Shown one piece after another: positions 1 to 9,002 of a DNA stretch of 64,000 bases. The stretch lies in IMG/VR virus record IMGVR_UViG_3300027299_000001, positions 124,001 through 188,000 of that record; one strand, written 5' to 3'. This DNA is from a virus. Within the stretch, counting starts at the first letter, position 1; each line of letters starts with the position of its first letter. The translations under genes were made by a program, and so were the position numbers. Under the pieces are notes generated by a model. It worked only from the letters and a program-made list of their open reading frames with translations, was not told where the DNA came from and did not search any database.

Positions 1-573
1 AATTGGCTGAATTTTGATTGTAGAGAGGATTATCCATATCTACAAAGACTGAGCCATTTCTTTGGTAAGCACCCGCATATTAAATGGGAAGATTATTTTG
101 CGGCTCCATACAAAATCCACAAATCACAAAAAAACAACGGCAGGATAGCACTTGAGTATTACATATCACCAAAAGCAATTAAAGACTATACGTCATATAT
201 GAAGTATTTGTCATTGCTGGAACCAGATGATCCACAACAAGCAGCACTCACCATACAATCATTTAAGTTCATCCGTGATTTTTGTGTTGAGAATAAAATT
301 AGAGCATCACAATACTGCCAGTTTAAGCAAGGATATACATCTACCTTTCTTAAGCATATCAAACAACACCAAGTATCATTGTATGCCATCTTTGCATTTC
401 CAGATGCATTTTCTATTATGAACGGGCTGCACCCAGAAGAATTTGGTTTGTTTCTTGGAGATGTGAATTTGTACTCACACAAGACTAAATACGATAGATC
501 AGATATCAAACCAAAAACACAACAACTATACCAAGCACTACAAAACTACACTAAAAAAATTCTTGAATCCTAA
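1..573 (+). CDS. Partial protein, possible gp59-like helicase loader
   Basis: The frame is open from the first base of the window, so the 5' end is missing; 190 residues remain and the stop is TAA. No motif can be named with certainty. It lies directly upstream of gp32, the place of gene 59 (helicase loader) in many T4-like phages, and its helical, aromatic-rich make-up with a C-terminal part containing FAFPDAFSIMNGL is compatible with the gp59 fold. That assignment rests mainly on position and size and is tentative. The last codons contain the -35 box of the gp32 promoter. Confidence 0.6.
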   Translation, partial: NWLNFDCREDYPYLQRLSHFFGKHPHIKWEDYFAAPYKIHKSQKNNGRIALEYYISPKAIKDYTSYMKYLSLLEPDDPQQAALTIQSFKFIRDFCVENKIRASQYCQFKQGYTSTFLKHIKQHQVSLYAIFAFPDAFSIMNGLHPEEFGLFLGDVNLYSHKTKYDRSDIKPKTQQLYQALQNYTKKILES

Positions 574-591
574 ACAACCAACAATTATAAT
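563..591 (+). promoter_or_regulatory. Sigma70-type promoter for gp32 operon
   Basis: TTGAAT at 563-568, a 17-bp spacer and TATAAT at 586-591. It overlaps the end of the upstream gene and leaves an A/C-rich leader of about 17-20 nt before the gp32 ATG at 615. Confidence 0.65.
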
Positions 592-601
592 AAAATACAC
601 A

Positions 602-612
602 ACCAAATAACA
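602..612 (+). promoter_or_regulatory. Leader element ACCAAATAACA before gp32
   Basis: An 11-nt sequence ending 2 nt before the gp32 start codon. The same 11 nt occur in the leaders of two early genes (minus strand, 58471-58481 and 62384-62394), once at the same 2-nt distance. No Shine-Dalgarno sequence is present here. It may aid translation or be an operator; T4 gp32 is known to autoregulate through its own leader. Confidence 0.4.
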
Positions 613-614
613 CT

Positions 615-1571
615 ATGTCTATTCTCGACGAAATCTTCAGCAAAATTCAAACCTCACAAACACCACAAAGTGCATCACCGAAAAACGATAATCTCTTTAA
701 ACCAGAAATTGACAAGACGTATATCGTACGCTTTGTTCCATATCTTCCCAATCCCAGCAACTCAATGTTGTCGTTTATGAATCACGGATGGGAGTCGAGA
801 CAGAATGGTCGTTACATCTCTGTGCCGTGTCTCAAATCATGGGGCAAGTCAGAAATTTGCCCTTGCTGTGAAACCAGATTCGCAGAGCTTAAAATTGGCA
901 CAGATGCCGCGAAAAATAAAGCACGACTGCTTCGTCAGAAGACAATGAATTACGCCAATATTTACATTATCGAATCTCCAAATGAAAAGGATATTGGTCA
1001 GGTTAAGCCATGGCGCTATGGTGCCGAAATCGGCAAGATTTTGAGTGCAGCAATTGTCGGTGAAGATAGTGAAGAATACGGTAAGCGTATTTTCGACCTA
1101 TCACCAAATGGGGTTGATTTTCGTATTCGTTGTGAGATGAAAGGCACTGGTAAAGAAGCAACACCTACATATGTAGCAAGCAAATTCATCAGTAAGCAAC
1201 GCAACCTGAATTTTACCGCAAGTGAAATTGAAAACATTTACGGGCTTGCACAGGATTTGACTACGTTGCTTCCTCCAAAGAAGACAGCAGACGAGATTCA
1301 AAAGGTGCTGAATGAACATTATTTCACAAATCAAAATAGACCTTCTATTCAAGTTATCTCATATGCAAATGATGATGTTGATGTTGATGATGTACAGCCT
1401 AATACGATTGGTCAATATGGTGGACCGCCAGCTAGTGTAATCAATACAAATAATGCAGTACGCGAAGCAGTTGCAGAAACACAGTCAAAGAGAGAAATCA
1501 AAACCAATTCGGTGGATATCGATGAAACGGTAAACTCTCTCCTCAAAGAATTCGAAATCCCTACTTTCTAA
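615..1571 (+). CDS. 32: Single-stranded DNA-binding protein gp32
   Basis: Coats single-stranded DNA during replication, recombination and repair. The protein has 318 residues against 301 in T4. After a short N-terminal segment (MSILDEIFSKIQ, the likely cooperativity region) the OB-fold core contains YIVRFVPYLP near residue 36 and a zinc site with H57, C72, C82 and C85, the His-Cys-Cys-Cys pattern of gp32. The C-terminal 60 residues are acidic and low in complexity, as in T4, where this tail recruits other replication proteins. It is followed after 5 nt by folE, so the two are probably cotranscribed. Confidence 0.9.
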   Translation: MSILDEIFSKIQTSQTPQSASPKNDNLFKPEIDKTYIVRFVPYLPNPSNSMLSFMNHGWESRQNGRYISVPCLKSWGKSEICPCCETRFAELKIGTDAAKNKARLLRQKTMNYANIYIIESPNEKDIGQVKPWRYGAEIGKILSAAIVGEDSEEYGKRIFDLSPNGVDFRIRCEMKGTGKEATPTYVASKFISKQRNLNFTASEIENIYGLAQDLTTLLPPKKTADEIQKVLNEHYFTNQNRPSIQVISYANDDVDVDDVQPNTIGQYGGPPASVINTNNAVREAVAETQSKREIKTNSVDIDETVNSLLKEFEIPTF

Positions 1572-1576
1572 TATAC

Positions 1577-2185
1577 ATGAAACAACAAAAATATAATTTC
1601 GACGATGCCAAAAAGGCATATGGTGGCTTCTTGACGGCACTTGGATTTGATTGGCAGAATAATCCGCATATGAAAGATACACCCTCTCGTGTCACAAAGG
1701 CATGGGTTGAAGATCTTGCTCGTGGTTGTTTTGAACCAGCACCAAAAATTACTGCATTTGATAATGACGGTAGTTACGACGGGATTGTTTGTCAGACCAA
1801 TATTCCTGTAGTATCCATGTGTGCACATCACAACCTACCATTTTTTGGATATTGCCATGTTGCGTATATTCCACAAAAGGATGGCAAAGTCATCGGTCTT
1901 TCTAAGCTCAATCGAGTAGTTGATTACTTTGGTCGGCGCCCGCAAGTACAAGAAAATCTTACGATGGAGATTCACAACTTCTTAAACGATCTTTGTGAAA
2001 ATAATCTTGGAGTCTCGGTGCTAGTCGAGGCAAATCACACGTGCTGCTCTATGAGAGGCATTAAACAGAATTCAACAATGCGTACGGCAAAAATGTCGGG
2101 CGCGTTTATTGAAGCATCCAATAACAGCAGAAACGAATTTTATAAATTCGTAGAATTTGCACAAACAAGTAGAAGCCTAGTATGA
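1577..2185 (+). CDS. folE: GTP cyclohydrolase I
   Basis: Converts GTP to dihydroneopterin triphosphate, the entry step to tetrahydrofolate and to 7-deazaguanines. The 202-residue protein shows the family signature: CAHHN at residues 82-86 (zinc Cys and His), the GLSKLNR segment near 107, and HTCCSMRGI near 154, which provides the second zinc cysteine. With queD (23832) and queE (42977) it forms the early part of a preQ0 route, so its role here is probably DNA modification rather than folate supply. Its stop overlaps the next start as ATGA, which suggests translational coupling. Confidence 0.93.
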   Translation: MKQQKYNFDDAKKAYGGFLTALGFDWQNNPHMKDTPSRVTKAWVEDLARGCFEPAPKITAFDNDGSYDGIVCQTNIPVVSMCAHHNLPFFGYCHVAYIPQKDGKVIGLSKLNRVVDYFGRRPQVQENLTMEIHNFLNDLCENNLGVSVLVEANHTCCSMRGIKQNSTMRTAKMSGAFIEASNNSRNEFYKFVEFAQTSRSLV

Positions 2186-2763
2186 TTGAATTAAGCAGAG
2201 ATGAAGCGATCGCGACGGCAAAATTGGCATCATTTGTTTCCGGTGCTCTGAATAGTATTGGTGAAATGTCGACAGGATCTTCTCGCAATATCACAGATGG
2301 GAGAGACATTGATGTGAATAATATTCTATCACAGTTCACTATTACAGCACCACCAAAACCACCAGGACCAGTGATCGAAGGTATTGCAGTCGATCGCGAA
2401 GATAAAGAGGTCGTTTTGCATCCTGTAGAACAATCAAATGTTATCGATGAACCAGTTAGAATCGAAAATCCTTTTGCTAAACAATCGACTATGATAACAA
2501 GCAACAAGCCAGTAATTCCACTCAATCCAAATGGCAAATCACCGATAGCATCTTTTCTCAAAAAAGAGGCAACAAGTACTGTGGAGGCAGCACCAATACC
2601 AACACAATCATTACCAGGTACGCCAGGGCTGAATGAGGGTGATATTAGCAAAAATAGTGTTGCATCGTTAATCTATGAGAAATTAGTATCAATTGAACTT
2701 AAGTTAAAAACAATACAAACGTCAATTAAGAAACTAAATGAAAATAAAAGTTCAAAAGGATAA
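2182..2763 (+). CDS. Hypothetical protein, Pro-rich linker and C-terminal coiled coil
   Basis: Not recognised; 193 residues. The N-terminus (IELSRDEAIATAKLASFVSGAL) is predicted helical, residues 50-150 are rich in Pro, Ile and Val and look disordered, and the last 35 residues (IYEKLVSIELKLKTIQTSIKKL) look like a coiled coil. It is coupled to folE by an ATGA overlap and overlaps the clamp gene by 26 bp, so it belongs to the gp32 replication operon. Confidence 0.75.
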   Translation: MIELSRDEAIATAKLASFVSGALNSIGEMSTGSSRNITDGRDIDVNNILSQFTITAPPKPPGPVIEGIAVDREDKEVVLHPVEQSNVIDEPVRIENPFAKQSTMITSNKPVIPLNPNGKSPIASFLKKEATSTVEAAPIPTQSLPGTPGLNEGDISKNSVASLIYEKLVSIELKLKTIQTSIKKLNENKSSKG

Positions 2764-3487
2764 TTTCAGTAGCTTTTTATTGCCAGTTTCACGCATTAGT
2801 GACGCCAATATTTCTTGTGCAATTCACATAGAATCGGATTATCTGTATGTTGTATCTCATGACGCAAGTGCGGTTTGCATTTACTATGCAAAGCATGTTC
2901 CGATAAAAATAGAAGACGTTAGCGAACCGTTTGTTATATATGTATCGGATATTCGCAAGGTAATTAATGCAATTGATGTTATCGACGAAGACGAAATTAT
3001 ATTGAATATTACGTCAAAATTCATCAGTTATGAATCACCAACCATCAAGTTCAAATGTTATCTTTTGGATCCCGCAGTAGCGGCTGCTGAAAAAATCAGT
3101 GCCAAGATGATTGATTCATTTAAGTTCGATACGGAATTTGTTATGAACACAAATACGTTTTCAAAAATTAATAAAGGATGCACATTTACAGACAACAAAG
3201 GAAAGATCTATTTCTATACCAACGCGGAGAATAAAAAGGTATATGTTGACTTGGATGATAAATCCGCAAACCATAGCGTCAATAACATTACGTTTATCGC
3301 CGCTGATGGGTATATTGGATCAGACCTGACACCAACATCACCATTATCAATTGATACATTTAAAATTATCAGTGCATTAAAACATGACGTGCAAACGAAA
3401 GTAAATATTACCAAGGGAGCATATATGTTTTATTACAGAGATGGAAATACAGAAATCAAATACTTGCTTAGAGCACTTAAATCTTAA
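2738..3487 (+). CDS. 45: Sliding clamp gp45-like
   Basis: Processivity clamp for the replicative polymerase; in T4 gp45 also activates late transcription. The 249-residue protein is close to the gp45 size (228) and has the alternating beta-strand pattern of clamps, with KFDTEFVMNTNTFSKI near the middle (start of the second half) and a C-terminal strand MFYYRDGNTEIKYLLRAL. The assignment rests on this pattern, its place in the replication operon and a gp44 homologue in the window; there is no single diagnostic motif. A clamp fits the T4-type late promoters seen elsewhere. Confidence 0.72.
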   Translation: MKIKVQKDNFSSFLLPVSRISDANISCAIHIESDYLYVVSHDASAVCIYYAKHVPIKIEDVSEPFVIYVSDIRKVINAIDVIDEDEIILNITSKFISYESPTIKFKCYLLDPAVAAAEKISAKMIDSFKFDTEFVMNTNTFSKINKGCTFTDNKGKIYFYTNAENKKVYVDLDDKSANHSVNNITFIAADGYIGSDLTPTSPLSIDTFKIISALKHDVQTKVNITKGAYMFYYRDGNTEIKYLLRALKS

Positions 3488-3502
3488 CCAAACACCACAT
3501 AT

Positions 3503-3853
3503 ATGGCAAATAAAAACAAACCAACTAACGAAAGTTATTTCATCAAAAGACTCCGCGACAGCGGATACCTTGTTGACAGGCTTCCGATTCGATACGGCCA
3601 ACATGATCCACGCTCATGGTCAGTAGTTATCGATCCTGGTAATTCCTCTGTAATCGCGACTATGTATCGCAATCTAGACGGAGTGGACGAGAACTATCTT
3701 GAATTCTACGATGGGGATCAATTTGTACCACAACGATTCAGACTGTCTACAGATTCAATGGAAGTAATTATGGAGTGGTTGTATAAATTCGGCATCAATA
3801 ACAAAACTACACTTTATAATGCAAGAGGGTCGAATACATCGACCGCAGAATGA
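3503..3853 (+). CDS. Conserved phage hypothetical protein
   Basis: 116 residues, not assigned to a function. It begins with YFIKRLRDSGYLVDRL, then a beta-rich middle (SWSVVIDPGNSSVIATMYRN) and a helical end (STDSMEVIMEWLYKFGI). The layout resembles a small protein family common in T4-like phages, but I cannot name it. It follows the clamp gene by 15 nt and precedes the next gene by 3 nt. Confidence 0.8.
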   Translation: MANKNKPTNESYFIKRLRDSGYLVDRLPIRYGQHDPRSWSVVIDPGNSSVIATMYRNLDGVDENYLEFYDGDQFVPQRFRLSTDSMEVIMEWLYKFGINNKTTLYNARGSNTSTAE

Positions 3854-3856
3854 ACT

Positions 3857-4210
3857 ATGAAGAAAAAACCTAAATCTTCTGATTATGGCTTGTATAAGTC
3901 ATTAAAAGAATTATCAAGCCAACTACAAACAGAGGGATTTAGTTTATCTCCTGAGCAACTGCGCGACCTGAAAGCACAGATTGCTCAGGAGATGTCAGTT
4001 CATAAAAGCTTTAAAGAAATTAAAAACAATACCCAAAGGATTGTCAATTATCTTGCAGAGTATTTCGATTCATTTATTTTGTTAGGGTATGATTCAAAGG
4101 GCGAAAGAGTCGAATTACGGTTCTGCGACACCGCCCTTAAACAAGATGCACTAATAAAATTCTTAGAGCAAATTTTTATCAAATTTCACAGAACACCAAC
4201 AGAACAATAA
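3857..4210 (+). CDS. Conserved phage hypothetical protein
   Basis: 117 residues, largely helical at the N-terminus (LYKSLKELSSQLQTEGFSLSPEQLRDLKAQI) followed by a beta region ending in FIKFHRTPTEQ. No catalytic motif is visible. It lies 3 nt after the previous gene and 4 nt before the kinase gene, inside the replication operon. Confidence 0.78.
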   Translation: MKKKPKSSDYGLYKSLKELSSQLQTEGFSLSPEQLRDLKAQIAQEMSVHKSFKEIKNNTQRIVNYLAEYFDSFILLGYDSKGERVELRFCDTALKQDALIKFLEQIFIKFHRTPTEQ

Positions 4211-4214
4211 TAAT

Positions 4215-4919
4215 ATGAGAATAGCAGTAACCGGATCACAGTGCACAGGTAAAAGTACATTTATTAATGACTTTTTGAATAGATGGCCTATGTATAAAAG
4301 ACCAGAAAAAACATATAGGGATATTATCAAAGAAAAAAATCTTAATATCAATCGCACAGGAGATAGAGATAGTCAGCATGTTATTTTAGAAGCACTGTGT
4401 GAGCAAGCAGAAAGCAACAAAGACGAAGAATTTTGTATCCATGATAGATGTGTCATTGACAATCTAGCATACACGTGTTGGCTTGCTGCTAAGGGCCTTG
4501 GAGGTGTAACCGGAAATGATGTTACTGCGACAATCATTCAAACAAGAGAAGCATTGAAGCATTATGATGTTATTTTCTTTTTGCCGATCTCGAATACATC
4601 ACCAATTCCAGTTGAGCCGAAAGATAATAGAGACGTTGATCTTGAATATCGAACAGAAATTGACCAATTTCTTAAAGCGTTTAATGTAGATTATGTGCAG
4701 AAAAAAGGCAAAGTATTTCCAACAGAAGATTGCCCTGCTATGATTGAAATTTTTGGAGATAGGTCTGAAAGACTAGAATTAGCAGCTCTTTACATCAAAC
4801 CAAACGGCAACGCTTTTGGGGATGAAGATGGTTCTTTGATTAGTTTCAGCGAAGATACTGATGCAGAAGATACACTTTCTCCATTTGAAAAGGATGAATT
4901 ATTGCGCAGCCTTTCCTAA
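4215..4919 (+). CDS. P-loop ATPase/kinase of the NadR/Ttd14 (AAA_28) type
   Basis: 234 residues with a Walker A motif GSQCTGKST at residues 7-15 and a Walker B-like strand followed by HDRCVIDNLAYTCW near residue 75, as in NadR-like and thymidylate-kinase-like P-loop enzymes. It probably phosphorylates a small nucleotide-related substrate that I cannot specify. The last 35 residues are acidic (DEDGSLISFSEDTDAEDTL) and look like a disordered tail. It ends the replication operon. Confidence 0.82.
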   Translation: MRIAVTGSQCTGKSTFINDFLNRWPMYKRPEKTYRDIIKEKNLNINRTGDRDSQHVILEALCEQAESNKDEEFCIHDRCVIDNLAYTCWLAAKGLGGVTGNDVTATIIQTREALKHYDVIFFLPISNTSPIPVEPKDNRDVDLEYRTEIDQFLKAFNVDYVQKKGKVFPTEDCPAMIEIFGDRSERLELAALYIKPNGNAFGDEDGSLISFSEDTDAEDTLSPFEKDELLRSLS

Positions 4920-4935
4920 AAATGAAATATATTGG

Positions 4936-4943
4936 TAAATAAA
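4936..4943 (+). promoter_or_regulatory. T4-late-type promoter box TAAATAAA
   Basis: The box lies 3 nt upstream of the ATG at 4947 and resembles the boxes before other virion genes. The spacing is shorter than usual. Confidence 0.35.
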
Positions 4944-4946
4944 TCC

Positions 4947-6176
4947 ATGGACTTGCAAAAACTTTATAAAATTTTAAAAGAAAACACATCATCTCATGAT
5001 GATATAATGGATGAAATGGCGCAGATTGCAGGAGGATTGGATACTGCAATTAGAGACGTTATTGCACAAAATTCTACATTATCCGATTCAGATCTTAGAC
5101 GTGTTATCAGACGCGACGCAACAGTGCGATCTGAATTAGAAGCGTCTGGTGAAAAGTTACACGACAATCAATTGAATCGGTTTATCGCAAAAGTCAAAGA
5201 AGGTAAACCAACAAAAGCACCAAAGCCACAAGAAAGAGAATGGAGTGACGTCGAACCAGATAAGGCGGAAATCGCCCAAATGGTTCGCAAGACAATGGCA
5301 ACAAAAAGAGCAGTCTCACCTAACCATAATCTTTCTCCAGCACAAGTAGAAGACTTGGTAGCAACACTTGACGCTGTATCCGACGACCCAAGATCATTCC
5401 AAGAGTTATCAGTAGAATTGGCAAGCGACTATGAATTAACACCTGACGCAATTATTTCTATTTATAAATTTGAAAAGGGTGATGTCGAAGACACCGAAGA
5501 TGAAGAAGGTGGGCCAGATCTACCAGAACCGGCTGACAAGGAGGATGAATTTGCTACTAAGGTTAAATTAGACATTCCAGAAGTGCCAGCAGCAAAGGTC
5601 GAACAAAAGGTGAAAGATAAAGCAGAGACTCTATTTGCTATCGGCATCAAGAGTGAATCTGATGTTCTTCGTCGCGTTCGCAGCTGGATCGATTCAAGAG
5701 ATGAAGAAAGGGAAGTCGATGACCCAAGAGGACCGCACCCATTAGCAGGTGTTTCTGATGAGGTGGCTGACGATGCATATAATGCAGTCGCGGCAGGATT
5801 GAAAGGATTACAAAAGACAGGGCTATCTAGAGCACGCAAATCAAAGCCAGGTGGTGCTGATTATGGCGGTGATAGCAGCGGTCGCACAGACAAAGCACCA
5901 AGTGCAGAAGAAATGGGGGTTGCGTTTGATTCCTTCCAAAACTTCGCCAATTCGATTGGAGAAAATCTTAAGACGTACAAGGCAACAGTTGTCACCAGAT
6001 ATCCACAGCAAATCAGATTTAGTGAAAAGTTCATTAATCAATTGGCTGAAGAATTCTTTAATCACAATATGATCTCCGAAGATCAAGGATTTATTCGAAA
6101 TCTAGAAGAAAAAATGGTTAAAGCGCTTCGAATGCATGTTTACGAGTTTGCTCGACAATATAAAGAAGCACAATAA
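4947..6176 (+). CDS. Putative prohead core or virion protein with capsid-targeting peptide
   Basis: Function not recognised; 409 residues from the ATG at 4947. An upstream in-frame TTG at 4932 is less likely. The N-terminus MDLQKLYKILKE followed by N fits the short leader and (L/I)xE cleavage site that gp21 removes from T4 internal proteins. The middle is very acidic (GDVEDTEDEEGGPDLPEP), residues 290-330 are Gly, Ser and Lys rich, and the C-terminal 90 residues look helical. Late-type box upstream, intrinsic terminator downstream. A packaged core protein is the inference. Confidence 0.75.
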   Translation: MDLQKLYKILKENTSSHDDIMDEMAQIAGGLDTAIRDVIAQNSTLSDSDLRRVIRRDATVRSELEASGEKLHDNQLNRFIAKVKEGKPTKAPKPQEREWSDVEPDKAEIAQMVRKTMATKRAVSPNHNLSPAQVEDLVATLDAVSDDPRSFQELSVELASDYELTPDAIISIYKFEKGDVEDTEDEEGGPDLPEPADKEDEFATKVKLDIPEVPAAKVEQKVKDKAETLFAIGIKSESDVLRRVRSWIDSRDEEREVDDPRGPHPLAGVSDEVADDAYNAVAAGLKGLQKTGLSRARKSKPGGADYGGDSSGRTDKAPSAEEMGVAFDSFQNFANSIGENLKTYKATVVTRYPQQIRFSEKFINQLAEEFFNHNMISEDQGFIRNLEEKMVKALRMHVYEFARQYKEAQ

Positions 6177-6187
6177 AAATTAATTAA

Positions 6188-6212
6188 GGGGAGCCCAAAG
6201 CTCCCCTTTTTT
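6188..6212. terminator. Bidirectional intrinsic terminator
   Basis: Perfect 7-bp stem GGGGAGC / GCTCCCC with loop CCAAA, followed on the plus strand by TTTTTT. The minus strand after the stem is T-rich too. It separates the convergent genes ending at 6176 and 6218. Confidence 0.85.
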
Positions 6213-6217
6213 ATTGC

Positions 6218-6958
6218 TTAGTAATTGCCAAATACAGAATCTCTATTGTCTGTATATGGTTTAATGGTCTCTGAAATCGCCTCGACGCTACCATCATATA
6301 CCTTCGCCGGCACTGGCGACGCAGGATTAGTGCTGCCCGATAATCTGCCGAATATTTCTTCGTCAGAAACATCTGGGTTTTCGGCTTCAGGTGGTGCACC
6401 CGGTTCATATGCATATTCAAATCTATTCGCCTCGAGAAACCAACCATAATGTCTGCCGAGGAAATCACCAGCAGCATTCTTACGATCGTAACGCTGTGTG
6501 ACTTCAAATACTTCGGCGGTTCTTTGGCCCTTACGACCACACCCCGTATTAACTACTACAAACACATCTCCTGTTTTTGGTTCATCATTAGGGAAGTATG
6601 TATCCCAAACATCAAATGGAATGGCGACGCTCACTTCCGCCGATGTCTTTATACCGAACTTGCTCAATACATTACTGTTCTTGGTTATTTCGACATACGC
6701 TCTGAAGGTAGTATCGTCACCAAATCCAGCCATCAAATCCTCCCCGAACAGAGTGTTCATTTGTTCTAGTTCAAGTTTATAAGGATAATACCGAATCATC
6801 ACACCATATAGGTTTATGATATCTTTCAACCAACTGCCATATGTCAATTGATCATTGGTTGGTTGGGATGCACACGATGGAATATACGAATAAGGAGTGT
6901 CTGAATCGTTTGGATTAAATGAAAAGGGCTCGTCTTGAGGATTGAAAGTAAAGGCCAT
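6218..6958 (-). CDS. 14: Neck protein gp14-like (head completion)
   Basis: 246 residues, close to T4 gp14 (256). The segment LEQMNTLFGEDLMAGF, followed by FRAYVEITKNSNVLSKFGI and the strand AEVSVAIP, matches the gp14 arrangement (FGEDL, then a SKFGI-like turn, then beta strands). gp14 forms the neck ring between portal and tail. It is transcribed opposite to its neighbours. The start has a late box, ATAAATA, about 9 nt upstream within a palindrome shared with the divergent gene. The C-terminal 60 residues are a Pro-rich tail. Confidence 0.7.
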   Translation of the reverse strand: MAFTFNPQDEPFSFNPNDSDTPYSYIPSCASQPTNDQLTYGSWLKDIINLYGVMIRYYPYKLELEQMNTLFGEDLMAGFGDDTTFRAYVEITKNSNVLSKFGIKTSAEVSVAIPFDVWDTYFPNDEPKTGDVFVVVNTGCGRKGQRTAEVFEVTQRYDRKNAAGDFLGRHYGWFLEANRFEYAYEPGAPPEAENPDVSDEEIFGRLSGSTNPASPVPAKVYDGSVEAISETIKPYTDNRDSVFGNY

Positions 6959-6980
6959 CGGTAAATATATTTATCACAGA
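6959..6980. promoter_or_regulatory. Bidirectional late promoter
   Basis: The 22-bp gap between the divergent genes at 6958 and 6981 holds the near-palindrome GTAAATATATTTATC, which provides a TAAATATA box on the plus strand and an ATAAATA box on the minus strand, each about 10 nt from its ATG. Confidence 0.5.
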
Positions 6981-9002
6981 ATGCGCGACTATACTTACAA
7001 TTTTGAAATAGAGGATTTGATTGTTCAATTTATTGACGCATTTAATGACGTTATTATTAAGCGCTATAATAAAGACAGAGTCGCACAAGATCATATACAT
7101 GCCAATTTTGTATATTCTCCCAAAAAGAGAATGATCTATGACATTTTAAACAAAAATCCAAATCCAGTGAATATGCCGACAATTGCGGTGTATATTAAAA
7201 GCATTTCGAGAGATTCGACAAGGGTTGAAAATAAAATAGATAAAAGTTTTTACGTTAACGATTCGGGTACATACAAACAAAGAAGGCAACCAGTACCTGT
7301 GAATGTTCAGATGGGGATGTCTGTAATCACAAAGAGCACTCAAGACATGCTTCAATTGATGAGTAACTGGGTTCCGTATACAGATCCATATATCTACATC
7401 GATGTTGTAGACCCAAGTACAAAACAAACATTAAGAACAAAGGTTACATGGACCGGAGAAATCTCGATTAACCAAGAACTGGACGTTCCAGACAATTCAA
7501 CATTTCGGACTGGATTCGACACTTCATTTACAATTGAGGGCTATTTATTTAAAGCACCTATAGGAGATGAAGGGCATATTTGTAAGGTGGTTACAAATAT
7601 GATATCTGTTACATCGATGAACAATTGCTTCCTCGATATCCAATCATTTGAAAAATCAATCAACGCGACAGAAGACAACAAGATTACATTCTCTATTAAG
7701 GGTGTACCTAAACTTAGATGCTTGTCACCATTTGCAATGAACCTTGGGTTAACCAAGTATAATTTCCAAATCACAGGACAAAACTTAGACTTTACATCAA
7801 ATCTATACATAAGTGCAACACCGGGGATGTTCCCCACATCTGCATACAATTATTACAATCTATTTCCAGATACTAGTGCAACCTCTGCAATTAACGTATG
7901 CTCTGAGAACCCGTCAGTAACAACGTCAATTACATCAAGCGAATGCCCACCGTTCTACGCAATTCCTATATCAGCATATACGATCAATTCAGTAGGCAAT
8001 ACAATTGATTTTACACTGCCGTATATACCAGACACAGAAGGCATATTCGATATAATAGCAACATCGAAATGTGGTTGCTCTAGGCTATCCATTGATAGCG
8101 TTCTTGAAACGTATAATCCATATCCATCAGGCACAAATGATTATGAAAATTATATCCCATATCAACCACCATATGCACAAACAGAATATGGTGGTGCTGT
8201 AATCTTTAATGTCAATTGCGACGATTTAGCAGGAAGAGTAATTGCATTGGAGGCACTAACTGCGGGGTACACATCTACTCAAAACACAGTAACAGCAAAC
8301 AGTGCGAATTGGAATGCAACATATAGTATAATATCAGCAAATAGTGCTAGTTGGAATAATGCATATGCATTGTCATTAGCAAATTCGGCTACATTGATAC
8401 AGATATCCGCATATACCTTAACAAGCACAAATACACCAAATGCAGCATTAGCCCAGCTTAGTGCAGATGTAATTTCTCTATCCGCGTCTCTCGGTGCCTT
8501 AGAATATCATCATTATAATTCCACATATAGCGTTCTTGGTGATTTTATAACATACGAATATAGCACAGCCAATGTCAGCAGAGGCGATACAGTTAAGCTC
8601 GCAAACGGTCGTATATTTTTATTAACAACCAGTAGTGGTACACTGTCTGCAGATTATCTTGAGATAAATCCATATCCAATACAACCAATATACATCACAA
8701 ATATATCAAATTATGGCACTGTAAATGCGTTTAATCTGTCATCATTCAATACAGCCAAATATACAATGCAAGTAGATGACCTCGCACTGAGCGCATCACA
8801 ATACTCAGAACTCGTAGTTATAGCATCAAACACAGATTCATCAATATTAGAGTATGCATTAACTTACACATCAGGATCTCCGTTAGTTGAATATGGCGTT
8901 TACTCCAACGGAGTGACAGTGACATTGTCAGCATATTCAGCATCAGGATCGATGACGAATAAAACATTCAAAGGAACACGCACTAATTTCTTTAAGAGAT
9001 GA
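6981..9002 (+). CDS. 15: gp15-like tail terminator fused to fibre-type C-terminal domains
   Basis: 673 residues from the ATG at 6981 (an in-frame TTG at 6942 lies inside the divergent gene). Residues 1-230 resemble T4 gp15, the tail completion and sheath terminator protein, in strand and helix order (FIDAFNDVIIKRYN near the start, then IAVYIKSISRDSTRVENKI). T4 gp15 has only 272 residues. The rest holds a TIG/IPT-like segment (FAMNLGLTKYNFQITGQNLDF), two to three copies of the 14-residue NSASWN repeat near 8290-8400, and a beta-rich end homologous to the next gene. The last four bases overlap the next gene as ATGA. Confidence 0.68.
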   Translation: MRDYTYNFEIEDLIVQFIDAFNDVIIKRYNKDRVAQDHIHANFVYSPKKRMIYDILNKNPNPVNMPTIAVYIKSISRDSTRVENKIDKSFYVNDSGTYKQRRQPVPVNVQMGMSVITKSTQDMLQLMSNWVPYTDPYIYIDVVDPSTKQTLRTKVTWTGEISINQELDVPDNSTFRTGFDTSFTIEGYLFKAPIGDEGHICKVVTNMISVTSMNNCFLDIQSFEKSINATEDNKITFSIKGVPKLRCLSPFAMNLGLTKYNFQITGQNLDFTSNLYISATPGMFPTSAYNYYNLFPDTSATSAINVCSENPSVTTSITSSECPPFYAIPISAYTINSVGNTIDFTLPYIPDTEGIFDIIATSKCGCSRLSIDSVLETYNPYPSGTNDYENYIPYQPPYAQTEYGGAVIFNVNCDDLAGRVIALEALTAGYTSTQNTVTANSANWNATYSIISANSASWNNAYALSLANSATLIQISAYTLTSTNTPNAALAQLSADVISLSASLGALEYHHYNSTYSVLGDFITYEYSTANVSRGDTVKLANGRIFLLTTSSGTLSADYLEINPYPIQPIYITNISNYGTVNAFNLSSFNTAKYTMQVDDLALSASQYSELVVIASNTDSSILEYALTYTSGSPLVEYGVYSNGVTVTLSAYSASGSMTNKTFKGTRTNFFKR

